Source: Pelomonas candidula
GTDB taxonomy: Bacteria > Pseudomonadota > Gammaproteobacteria > Burkholderiales > Burkholderiaceae_C
DNA: 64,000 nucleotides
Direction: 5' to 3'
Assembly (NCBI RefSeq): GCF_043555985.1
Contig: NZ_JBIGIC010000007.1
Location: 1-64,000 of the forward strand
Both the position numbers and the translations under genes were made by a program. Positions 48,419-56,256 of the stretch are shown here, piece by piece. The notes under the pieces were generated by a model. The model saw nothing but the letters and a program-made list of their open reading frames with translations. It did no database searches and was not told the DNA's origin. Each line of letters opens with the position of its first letter. Position 1 is the first letter of the stretch.

Positions 48419-49725
48419 CACTGCACCTTGAGTTGAACGGCCGGGGGGATGAGCGCCGCACGCCAGGCCGGCAGCAGCCCGGCCAGCAGGCTGGCCAGCA
48501 GCGCGAGGCCCAGCGTCAGCGCCAGCATGCTGGCATCCAGGCTGGCCAGGCGCGCGTAGTCGTTGGGGCTCTGGCGCACCAGCCACAGGCCGCCCTGGGC
48601 GAACAGCAGGCCCAGCAGCGCGCCGGCCACGCCCAGCAAGCCGGCCTCGACGACGAACTGCCTGAAGATGTCGCCGCGTGTCGCGCCGAGCGCGCGGCGC
48701 ACGCCGATCTCGCCGCTGCGGCGCAGCGTCTTGGCCAGCAGCAGGCCCACCATGTTGACGACGCAGACGGCCAGGAAACCGAAGGCCAGCCAGGTCTGCA
48801 GCCGCACGTCGGCGGGCAGCACCTTCTGCGCGCCCAGCCAGTCCATCACGCTGCGCAGCCGCACGTTGGTCGGGCGCTCGAAGCGGCCGGCCTTGCGCTG
48901 GGCTTCGGAGTAAGCGACGAGGTAGTCGCGATAGGCCGCGGCGTCTTCGGGCCTGGCGAACTCGACCCAGTACTGGACCCAGGAGCAGCTGGCGTTCAAG
49001 TCCAGCGAGCTGCCGCCGTTGGCGCCCTTGCCCCAGCAATCCATGTTGCCCCAGTGGCCCGACTTGAGTGCCATGGCGGTCGAGAACGGCAGGTAGAAGT
49101 CCTCGGTCTCGGTGTAGCTGCCCAGCGTCAGGTCCCAGAAGTGCGGCAGCACCTTCCAGGGTTTGAGCACGCCGATGATGCGCAGCGGCTGGCCGCGCAC
49201 GATGACCTCGCGGCCCACGCTGTTGGCGCCGCCGAACAGCTTGTCGTTGAGCGACGACGAGATCACGGCCACGCGGGCTTCGCCCTCGTCGTCGGCAGCG
49301 TTCCAGCCCCCGCCGTGCAGCCACGGTGCGTCGAACATCGCGAAGAAGTCCGCCGACGTCATGCGCACGCTGGAGAAGATCGGCTTGATCTGGGCGTCGG
49401 GCAGCGACACCGAGGTATTGAAGCCACTGGACATGACCTGGCGCATGGCCTTCTTCTCGCGCAGCAGCGCGGTGGCGTCGAAGCGGGTCAGGTCGAAGGT
49501 GGGCTCGCCGCCGGCCTTCCAGCCAACGAGGTCGCCGGCATCCAGCTGCACGTTGAACAGCCGCGCGCTCTTGGCCGGAATGGGGTCGCCGGACAGCACG
49601 TGGTAGACCGTCAGCGTCGTCATGCAGGCGCCGATGCCCAGCGCGAGGGCCAGCACCATCAGCGCACTCAGGCCCTTGGAGGCGCGGGCGCTGCGGGCGG
49701 CAAGTTCGAGGTAGTGAAGAAACAT
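48418..49725 (-). CDS. ABC exporter permease 1 (MacB/FtsX type)
   Basis: A 435-aa permease with the same plan as its neighbour: an N-terminal helix (GLSALMVLALALGIGACMTTLTV), a periplasmic domain of ~250 residues with several Cys and Trp (MDCWGKGANGG, CSWVQYWVEF), and C-terminal helices with the FtsX-type GEIGVRRALGATRGDIFRQFVVE. The ATG at 49725 overlaps the TolC-like gene stop. Sequence divergence from permease 2 is high, so they are not recent duplicates. Confidence 0.9.
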   Translation of the reverse strand: MFLHYLELAARSARASKGLSALMVLALALGIGACMTTLTVYHVLSGDPIPAKSARLFNVQLDAGDLVGWKAGGEPTFDLTRFDATALLREKKAMRQVMSSGFNTSVSLPDAQIKPIFSSVRMTSADFFAMFDAPWLHGGGWNAADDEGEARVAVISSSLNDKLFGGANSVGREVIVRGQPLRIIGVLKPWKVLPHFWDLTLGSYTETEDFYLPFSTAMALKSGHWGNMDCWGKGANGGSSLDLNASCSWVQYWVEFARPEDAAAYRDYLVAYSEAQRKAGRFERPTNVRLRSVMDWLGAQKVLPADVRLQTWLAFGFLAVCVVNMVGLLLAKTLRRSGEIGVRRALGATRGDIFRQFVVEAGLLGVAGALLGLLFAQGGLWLVRQSPNDYARLASLDASMLALTLGLALLASLLAGLLPAWRAALIPPAVQLKVQ

Positions 49726-51002
49726 CAGCGGCTTTCGAGAAGAGCGTTGACGGCGGCCAGCTCGGCGTCGCCCAGCGAGCCGGCGGCCTGGTGCAGCGCC
49801 AGCAGCGCCAGCACATGGCGGTGGCGCGCGTTGGTCTGCGCGTTCTGCGCGCCGGCCAGCGTCTGGATGGCCAGCAGCAGGTCGGTGGTGCTGCGTGTGC
49901 CCAGCGCGAGGCCGGTGCGCGTGGCTTCCAGCGCGCGTTCGGCGGCCTCGACGGCGGCCTGCGTGGCCTGCAGCTGCGCGGCGCCCTGGCTGACGGCCAG
50001 ATGCTCGGCGCGCACCTCGCGCAGCACGGCGCGGCGGCCGGCTTCGAGCTGCTCCTGAGCGGCGGCGCGCTGGAAGCCGGCGCGGTCGGCCGCGGCGGCC
50101 GTGGCGCCGCCGGCGAACAGCGGCACCGTCAACCGCAGCGCGACCTGCGTGGGCGTGCGGCTGGCGTCGAAGGCCGACACGCCGTCGCCGCGCTGGCGCG
50201 TCGTGTCCAGCCCCAGGCTGAGCGTGGGCAGATGGCCGGCGCGGGCGGCGGTGATGCGTTGCTCGCTGGCCTGCACGTCCAGCTGCAGCGCGCGCAGCTC
50301 GGGGTTGGCCTGCAGCGCGCGCTGTGCCCAGGCCTCGGCGTCGTCGGGCAGCGGCTGGGCGGCGAGCGTCTTGCCCAGCGGCTGCAGCGTGGGCGGGGTG
50401 CTGCCGGTCAGCTGGGCCAGCGCTTCGCGCGCGTCGGCCACGGCGGCCTCGGCGGCCAGCGTGCCGGTGCGGGCCAGTTCGCGGTAGGCGCGCGACTGGT
50501 CGGCCTCGACCTGGGCCGACAGGCCGGCCTTGAAGCGCGTCTCGGCCTCGCTGACCTGGCGGGCGAAGGCGTCCTCGTTGGCGCGCGCCGTGGCCAGCTG
50601 CGCCTGCGCCGACAGCAGGCCGAAGTAGGCCGTGGCGACACGCTGGCGCGCCGCCTGCTCGGCCGCGACGAGGCGGGCGGCCTGGGCCGACGCGTCGCTG
50701 CGACTGGCGTCCCACTGGCGCAGCGCGGCGAGGTCGATGAGGGGCTGGCTGATGCTGCTGGTGGTGGTGTTCCAGCGCGTGCCGCCGGTCTCGTGCAGCT
50801 CGCTGCGCTGCAGCTGCCACTGGGGCAGCAGCGCGGCACGGGCCTCGCGGGACGCCGCCTCCTGTGCGCCGCTGAGCGCGGCGGCCTGGCGCAGCACCGG
50901 ATCGGCCGCGCGGGCCTGGGCCCAGACCTGCAGCAGGTCGTCGGCGTGGGCTGTCGCCGCCGTGCACAGCACGGACAGCAACAGGAGCTGGACAGTCTTC
51001 AA
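49725..51002 (-). CDS. TolC-family outer-membrane efflux protein
   Basis: A 425-aa protein with a signal peptide (LLLLSVLCTAATAHA) and two repeated long alpha-helical hairpin regions rich in Ala, Gln and Glu, as in TolC (AYFGLLSAQAQLATARANEDAFARQVSEAETRFKAGL is the first-repeat signature; LEATRTGLALGTRSTTDLL that of the second). It forms the outer-membrane duct of the exporter. The start is inferred to be the TTG at 51002, overlapping the ATPase stop as TTGA. Lying inside the operon rather than at its end is less common for tolC-like genes. Confidence 0.88.
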   Translation of the reverse strand: MKTVQLLLLSVLCTAATAHADDLLQVWAQARAADPVLRQAAALSGAQEAASREARAALLPQWQLQRSELHETGGTRWNTTTSSISQPLIDLAALRQWDASRSDASAQAARLVAAEQAARQRVATAYFGLLSAQAQLATARANEDAFARQVSEAETRFKAGLSAQVEADQSRAYRELARTGTLAAEAAVADAREALAQLTGSTPPTLQPLGKTLAAQPLPDDAEAWAQRALQANPELRALQLDVQASEQRITAARAGHLPTLSLGLDTTRQRGDGVSAFDASRTPTQVALRLTVPLFAGGATAAAADRAGFQRAAAQEQLEAGRRAVLREVRAEHLAVSQGAAQLQATQAAVEAAERALEATRTGLALGTRSTTDLLLAIQTLAGAQNAQTNARHRHVLALLALHQAAGSLGDAELAAVNALLESR

Positions 51003-51682
51003 GCTGCCAACTCCGCAGTGAGGTCGACGACCTGCCCGTCGATGACATGCACGTTGCGCTGCGCGCGCGCAGCCAGCTGCGGGTCGTGCGTGACCATGAC
51101 GATGGTGGCGCCGTCGCGGTGCAGTTCTTCCAGCAGCTCCATGACGCTGCGCGCCATCGTGCTGTCGAGGTTGCCGGTGGGCTCGTCGGCGAGCAGCAGG
51201 CGCGGCTCGCCGGCCAGCGCCCGGGCGATGGCCACGCGTTGCTGCTGGCCGCCTGACAGCTCCGCCGGGTAGTGCTTGCCACGGGCCGACAGGCCCACGC
51301 GCGCCAATGCCTCGGCAGCGCGCTTGCGGCGCTCGGCCGCGCCGAAGCCGCGGTAGCGCAGCGGCACCTCGATGTTGTCGAGCACGTTGAGGTCGGGGAT
51401 CAGGTTGAAGGCCTGGAAGATGAACCCGATCTTCTGGTTGCGGATGCGCGAGCGCTCGCCGTCGCCCATGCGGCTGACGTCGATGCCGTCCAGCTTGTAG
51501 GTGCCGGCGCTGAAGGCTTCCAGCAGGCCGGCGATGGTCAGGAAGGTCGTCTTGCCGGAGCCGGACGGGCCGGTCACGGCGACGAACTCGCCCTCGTTGA
51601 CGGTCAGGTTGAAGTCGCGCAGCGCGTAGGTCTCGACCATCTCGGTGCGGTAGACCTTCTGCAGTTTTTCCATCTGGAGCAT
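50999..51682 (-). CDS. ABC exporter ATP-binding protein (MacB/LolD type)
   Basis: A 227-aa ATPase. Walker A is GPSGSGKT (38-45), the Q-loop FQAFNLIPDLNV, the signature LSGGQQQR (142-149), and Walker B with catalytic Glu LLLADE (D166, E167), followed by PTGNLDS, typical of the MacB/LolD/FtsE branch. It powers the two separate permeases downstream. It starts 17 bp after the adaptor gene. Confidence 0.94.
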   Translation of the reverse strand: MLQMEKLQKVYRTEMVETYALRDFNLTVNEGEFVAVTGPSGSGKTTFLTIAGLLEAFSAGTYKLDGIDVSRMGDGERSRIRNQKIGFIFQAFNLIPDLNVLDNIEVPLRYRGFGAAERRKRAAEALARVGLSARGKHYPAELSGGQQQRVAIARALAGEPRLLLADEPTGNLDSTMARSVMELLEELHRDGATIVMVTHDPQLAARAQRNVHVIDGQVVDLTAELAA

Positions 51683-51699
51683 GGTTCTCTTCCCTTGGC

Positions 51700-52977
51700 T
51701 TAATCAGCGATGAGCACGCGGTCCGCGCCCTTGAAGTTGTCCGACCCGGAGATGACGACGCGGTCGCCGGCCGACAGGCCCGACAGCACCTCGACGCGTT
51801 CCAGCGAGCGCGCGCCGAGCTTGACGGCGACCTTCTCGGCCGTGCCGCCGCGCACGACGTAGGCATAGCTGCCGCCGCTCTCGTCGACGAAGCTGCCGCG
51901 CGCGACGCCCAGCACCTTGTCGCGCTTGTCCAGCAGCACGCGCACCGACAGGCGCTGGTTCTGGCGCAGCTGCTCGGGCTGAGGGCCGGCGAAGCGCAGC
52001 CGCGCGCTGACCTCACCGTTGACGACCTCGGGCGACACCGAGCTGACCTGGCCGGCCCAGCGTTGGCCGTTGCCGCTGATCTCGCCCGGCATGCCCGGCT
52101 GCAGCTCGCGGGCGAAGCTCTCGGCCACCTGCATCTGCACCTCCAGCGCCGACAGGTCGATGACCGACAGCAGCTTGGCGTCGCGGGCGACGTTGGTGCG
52201 GTCGGCGATGAAGAGCTGGCCCACCTGGCCGTCCACCGGCGAGCGCACGTTCAGCTCGCCGACCTGGCGCTCCAGATCCGCCACCAGCAGCTGCTGGCGC
52301 GCCAGCGCGCTCTGCTTGGCCTGCACGTCGAGCTTGAGGCTGTCGGTCTTCAGGCCACGCAGGTCGCGGGCCTGGTCCAGCGCCAGCCTGGCCTTGGCCA
52401 GCGTGTCCTGTGCACGCTCCACCTGCATGCGCGCCGTGGCGCCGGCCTCGAAGGCCTGCGTCTGGCGGGCCAGGTCGTTCTGCGCGGTCTGCTGGTCGAT
52501 GCGGGCGTTCTCGTAGGCGCTCTGCAGCGCGGCGGCCTGCTGGCGTGCCTCGACCTCGGCGCGCGCCAGGTCGGCGCGCAGCGCGTCAACGTTGCTGCGT
52601 TCCTGCGCGAGGCGGTTGGTCAGCTCCGGCGAGTCGATGGTGGCCAGCACCTGGCCCTTCTTCACCGGGTCGCCGGCCTTGACGGCCAGCGTCGCCGTGC
52701 CGGCGCCCTGCGCGAACAGCGTGGGGCTCTGCGCGGCGACGACACGGCCCTCGCCGGCCACGTCACGCGTCAGCGGCCCGACGTCGACCGTGGCGATGCT
52801 GAGGCGGGAGACGCTGAAGGCGGCGTCGGCCGACAGCGCCTGGCGGATGCGCCCCCCGGCGGCCAGTAACAGCAAGGCGACGGTGACGGCACCGCCAGCC
52901 AGCAGCCAGGGCCAGCGGTGGGCGCGGGAAGCGAGGGGGCGGTCCTGCTCGGAGGTGTCGCGGAAGCGAGAGTTCAT
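51700..52977 (-). CDS. Periplasmic adaptor (membrane fusion) protein, MacA/HlyD family
   Basis: A 425-aa adaptor with one N-terminal helix (WPWLLAGGAVTVALLLLAAGG), the biotinyl-lipoyl-like half-motifs (GTATLAVKAGDPVKKGQVLATID; LNVRSPVDGQVGQLF), a long coiled coil between them, and beta-barrel plus membrane-proximal domains (VLSGLSAGDRVVISG). It bridges the inner-membrane ABC transporter to the TolC-like duct. The ATG at 52977 (MNSRFRDTSEQD) is preferred; ATG 52998 is possible. First gene of the operon. Confidence 0.9.
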   Translation of the reverse strand: MNSRFRDTSEQDRPLASRAHRWPWLLAGGAVTVALLLLAAGGRIRQALSADAAFSVSRLSIATVDVGPLTRDVAGEGRVVAAQSPTLFAQGAGTATLAVKAGDPVKKGQVLATIDSPELTNRLAQERSNVDALRADLARAEVEARQQAAALQSAYENARIDQQTAQNDLARQTQAFEAGATARMQVERAQDTLAKARLALDQARDLRGLKTDSLKLDVQAKQSALARQQLLVADLERQVGELNVRSPVDGQVGQLFIADRTNVARDAKLLSVIDLSALEVQMQVAESFARELQPGMPGEISGNGQRWAGQVSSVSPEVVNGEVSARLRFAGPQPEQLRQNQRLSVRVLLDKRDKVLGVARGSFVDESGGSYAYVVRGGTAEKVAVKLGARSLERVEVLSGLSAGDRVVISGSDNFKGADRVLIAD

Positions 52978-53082
52978 GGCTGCTGTTTTGCAAGCCATGT
53001 GCCAGCGGGGTGGGCGTTATGAATCAGTCACTTGGCGCCGCGGACGGTGTCCGCGGACAGTGTCCGGACAGTCCGGGCGGCC

Positions 53083-54414
53083 TCAGGCCGTCAGCAACAT
53101 CACCACCACCGCGACGGCCATGATCCCCGTCGCCGCCCAGCCCAGCACGCGATGCGATCCCGACATCGTCAGCGCGCCCATGACGCGGCGCGACTGGCCG
53201 ATCCACAGCATCGCGGCCATGATGGGCACGGAGATGACGCCGTTGACGATGGCGCTCCAGACCAGCGCCTTGATCGGGTCCAGCTCGAACACGCTCATCA
53301 GCGCGCCGATGGCGGTGGCGGCGATGATGATGGCGTAGAAGCCGCGCGCCTCGTGGAAGCCGTGGGCCAGGCTCGCCTTCCAGCCGAACACCTCGCTGAC
53401 CGCGTAGGCCGCCGAGCCCGCCAGCACCGGCACCGCCAGCAGGCCCGTGCCGATGATGCCCAGCGCGAACACGGCGAACGCGAACTCGCCGGCCACCGGG
53501 CGCAGCGCCTCGGCGGCCTCGCCGGAGGTCTGGATGTTGGTGATGCCGTTCAGGTTCAGCGTCACGGCCGTCGCCAGCACGATGCACAGCGCGACAAGGT
53601 TGGAGAAGGACATGCCGACCCAGGTGTCCAGCCGGATGCGCTTCAGGTGCGCGCCGGCCTGGGCGGGCGCCAGGCGTTCGGCGGCGCTGTGCGGGCGGCT
53701 CTGCAACTCCTCCACCTCCTGCGAGGCCTGCCAGAAGAACAGGTAGGGGCTGATCGTTGTGCCCAGCACGGCGACGACCATGCTGGCGTAGTCGCTGAGA
53801 TGGGTGCCTTCGGGCAGGAAGGCCCAGGGCTGTAGTGACTCGGCCGTGGCCTGGCGCCAGGGTACGTGCACGACCATGACGACGGCGACGTAAGAGAACA
53901 GCGCCAGCGTCAGCCACTTCAGCACGCGCACCGAGCGCTCGTACGAGAAGAACACCTGGCCCAGCACGCAGACGGCGCCGAAGCCGACGATGAAGGGCAC
54001 GCGCGGGCCGCCGGCCAGCAGGCGCGCGGCCTCGGCCATGGCGCCGATGTCGGCCGCGATGTTGATGGTGTTGGCCACGACCAGCAGTGTCACGAGCGTC
54101 AGCGTCAGCCAGCGCGGGCAGACCTTGGCGATGTTGGCCGCCAGCCCCTGGCCGGTGACCCAGCCGATGCGGGCCGACAGCATCTGGATGCCGATCATCA
54201 GCGGCGTCGTCAGCAGCAGCGTCCAGACCAGCCCGAAGCGGAACTGCGAGCCGGCCTGCGAGTAGGTGGCAATGCCGCTCGGGTCGTCGTCGGCGGCGCC
54301 GGTGATGAGGCCGGGGCCCAGGCGCTGGGCCAGGTCACGGGTGTCGGCCAGCCGGCCGCGGGCGGTCTCGGCGGCCCGGGCCAGGAAGGGGTTGCGTTGG
54401 AGCAGTTGTTGCAC
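53083..54414 (-). CDS. NRAMP-family divalent metal transporter
   Basis: A 443-aa transporter with about 11 membrane helices. The first helix carries the metal-site variant ADDDPSGIATYSQAGSQF, where classical MntH has DPGN; this Asp-Asp-Pro-Ser-Gly form occurs in NRAMP-related proteins whose ion may be Mn or another divalent metal. A later VLGTTISPYLFFWQAS helix corresponds to TM6. The start is the GTG at 54414, because GGGGAGA lies 6 bases upstream; a longer frame to 54489 lacks such a site. The upstream DNA is unusually structured. Confidence 0.88.
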   Translation of the reverse strand: MQQLLQRNPFLARAAETARGRLADTRDLAQRLGPGLITGAADDDPSGIATYSQAGSQFRFGLVWTLLLTTPLMIGIQMLSARIGWVTGQGLAANIAKVCPRWLTLTLVTLLVVANTINIAADIGAMAEAARLLAGGPRVPFIVGFGAVCVLGQVFFSYERSVRVLKWLTLALFSYVAVVMVVHVPWRQATAESLQPWAFLPEGTHLSDYASMVVAVLGTTISPYLFFWQASQEVEELQSRPHSAAERLAPAQAGAHLKRIRLDTWVGMSFSNLVALCIVLATAVTLNLNGITNIQTSGEAAEALRPVAGEFAFAVFALGIIGTGLLAVPVLAGSAAYAVSEVFGWKASLAHGFHEARGFYAIIIAATAIGALMSVFELDPIKALVWSAIVNGVISVPIMAAMLWIGQSRRVMGALTMSGSHRVLGWAATGIMAVAVVVMLLTA

Positions 54415-54805
54415 GGGAATCTCCCCGCCGCCGGGCGCGGCGCGTGCACGGCGGACATGGGCGGCGCGCCTGGAGCGCCGCGAGGTCACGAAGGTGCCGG
54501 GGGAGGGCCTGGCGGCCGATGCCGCCTGGGTTGACTCGCGGGTCCCGGGTGGTGGGTGTCTGCCCCCACCGCCCGGTGCGCAGCCGTTTCAGCGCGTGGC
54601 CGAGGGCTGCTGACTGGACGGCGAAGGCCAGCAACTAGGTGCTGGGTTCATGGCAATGCCGTCAGTGAAGGAGTGGTGATTGTCGGCGGGCAGGTGCGCA
54701 CAGGCCAGCAGAAATCGAGCGCTGAAACCTGGCTGCAAGCCAGCGTATTCGGGGCCGAGCGCCGGGCCCCCCAAGCCGGCCCGCTTGGGGAGCGGGCCTC
54801 AACCG
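54415..54805. other. Leader/intergenic stretch upstream of the NRAMP gene
   Basis: No gene is supported. On the transcribed (minus) strand the first ~170 bases upstream of the GTG are rich in hairpins (for example GGCGGC-CGAT-GCCGCC type at 54511-54526 and GGTGGGGG/CCCACC around 54550-54570). A copy of the 34-bp repeat lies at 54751-54783. An Mn-responsive yybP-ykoY leader was considered but cannot be shown by eye. Confidence 0.4.
54751..54783. repeat. Intergenic repeat pair member (also at 41198-41231)
   Basis: Identical to the other copy except for one missing base in the central GC run; it lies 23 bp beyond the stop of the 29-aa membrane peptide gene, where a terminator is expected. Confidence 0.6.
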
Positions 54806-54895
54806 TCAAACGGTGCCGGTGGCGACGAGGAAGCAGTACGCCAGCACGGCGACCGTCAGGCACAGGCCGAACGATGAGAACGGAATTCGTGTCAT
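54806..54895 (-). CDS. 29-aa single-helix membrane peptide
   Basis: A very short frame: MTRIPFSSFG, then a hydrophobic LCLTVAVLAYCFLVATGTV and a TGA. The ATG at 54895 is 6 bases behind GGAG within GGGAGATGGAC; an ATG two codons earlier is also in frame. It follows the DUF1501 gene by 31 bp on the same strand, so it could be a third gene of the DUF1800-DUF1501 operon. One transmembrane helix is predicted. Its size makes it easy to miss; I know no named homologue. Confidence 0.5.
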   Translation of the reverse strand: MTRIPFSSFGLCLTVAVLAYCFLVATGTV

Positions 54896-54926
54896 GTCCA
54901 TCTCCCTGCGGTGGGTCAGCACGGCG

Positions 54927-56171
54927 TCAGGCGCGCATCAGCTTGTCCGCATAACGCCAACTTTGCGGGGCTTGTGGAAACACTGTCGCCAGTGCGGTTT
55001 CCGACAGGCCCAGGTGGCGCTGCAGCACGGGGGCCAGCACCTGGCGGAAGTCGGTCGCCACGGCGAGGTCACGGCCGTCGGCCAGCGCGCTGTGGTCCAG
55101 GCCGGGCCAGTCGCCCAGCACCTGGCCGCCGGCCACCGGGCCGCCCAGCAGCCACATCACGTTGCCGCGACCGTGGTCGGTGCCGCCGTTGCCGTTCTGG
55201 CGCAGCGTGCGACCGAATTCGCTGACGACGACGACGACGGTGTCTTTGTAGGTGTCGCCCAGGCCCGTGGCGAGCGCGTCCAGGCCTTCGCCCAGGCTGG
55301 CCAGGCGGTTGGCGAGCTGGCCGCGCGCCGCGCCCTGGTTGACGTGCGTGTCCCAGCCGCCCACGGCGGTGAAGGCGAGCTGGGTGTGTGGGTCCTTGCG
55401 GATCAGCGTGCCGAGGCGGCGCGCGTCGGCGGCGAAGCTGCGGGCAGACGGCGCGCCGGCGTCGGCGCTCGGGTCCATGGACTTGCCGCCGTCGCCGCCC
55501 ATGCCCGAGGCCATGCTGCGTGCCATTTCGCCGCGGCCTTCGGTGGTCTCGTGCAGCGTGCTGCTGAGCTGGGCGTCGTTGGCGTAGAGCTTGGCCAGGC
55601 CGGCCTGCATCTTGGGGTCGTCAATGGCGCGGCGGCGCATCGCATCGGGGCCCAGGCCCAGGCTGGCGACGCTGGCGGTGCCGGCAAAGATGCGTGGCGG
55701 CGTGCTGCCCTGGCTGATGGCACGCGTAGGCGCCGGCTCGCCGGGCAGGGCGGTCAGCAGCCGGTTCATCCAGCCGTCGGGTGTGGACTTGCGGCCGGGC
55801 GTGCCGGATTCGAAATAGTCCTGCGCGTCGAAGTGCGAGCGCGTCGGGTCGGGCGAGCCGCTGGCGTGCACGAAGGCGAGCTGGCCGCCGTCCCAGTGGC
55901 GCTTGAGCGGGCTCAAGGACGGGTGCAGGCCGAACAGCGAGTTCAGCTTGATGAGGCCGTCGTCCGCCCCGGGGGGCGGCAGCCCGATCTGCGGGCGGCT
56001 GGCGGCGTACTCGCGCTCGCCGTACGGCGCGACGACCGACAGGCCGTCCACCGCGCCGCGCAGCATGACGACGACGAGCTTCTTCTGGCTGGCGCCTTCG
56101 GCACGCACCAGCGACACGGGCAGGCCGCCCAGCGTGAAGGCGCCGAAGTGGAGCAGTTGACGGCGGAGCAT
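54927..56171 (-). CDS. DUF1501 family exported protein
   Basis: A 414-aa protein of the DUF1501 family (sulfatase/alkaline-phosphatase-like fold), with a Tat-like leader (MLRRQLLHFGAFTLGGL). Signatures: VVVMLRGAVDGLSVVAPYGE, SHFDAQDYFESGTP, GGWDTHVNQG, EFGRTLRQNGNGGTDHGRGNVMWLLGG. The Asp/His residues of the last two resemble metal ligands. DUF1501 and DUF1800 genes are almost always paired and are found in many bacteria, without a proven reaction. Confidence 0.92.
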   Translation of the reverse strand: MLRRQLLHFGAFTLGGLPVSLVRAEGASQKKLVVVMLRGAVDGLSVVAPYGEREYAASRPQIGLPPPGADDGLIKLNSLFGLHPSLSPLKRHWDGGQLAFVHASGSPDPTRSHFDAQDYFESGTPGRKSTPDGWMNRLLTALPGEPAPTRAISQGSTPPRIFAGTASVASLGLGPDAMRRRAIDDPKMQAGLAKLYANDAQLSSTLHETTEGRGEMARSMASGMGGDGGKSMDPSADAGAPSARSFAADARRLGTLIRKDPHTQLAFTAVGGWDTHVNQGAARGQLANRLASLGEGLDALATGLGDTYKDTVVVVVSEFGRTLRQNGNGGTDHGRGNVMWLLGGPVAGGQVLGDWPGLDHSALADGRDLAVATDFRQVLAPVLQRHLGLSETALATVFPQAPQSWRYADKLMRA

Positions 56172-56185
56172 GGTCAGCCCCGCGC

Positions 56186-56246
56186 GGCCGCCCGAAGGGG
56201 CTGAAGCGCCCCCTCGGGGGGCAGTGAACGAAGTGAACGTGGGGGC
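56186..56246. repeat. Dispersed intergenic repeat, copy 3
   Basis: GGCCGCCCGAAGGGGCTGAA, then GCGCCCCCTCGGGGGGCAGT and GAACGAAGTGAACGTGGGGGC, matching copy 2 almost base for base and copy 1 in its outer parts. It lies between the DUF1800 and DUF1501 genes. Confidence 0.65.
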
Positions 56247-56256
56247 ATGACGACCT

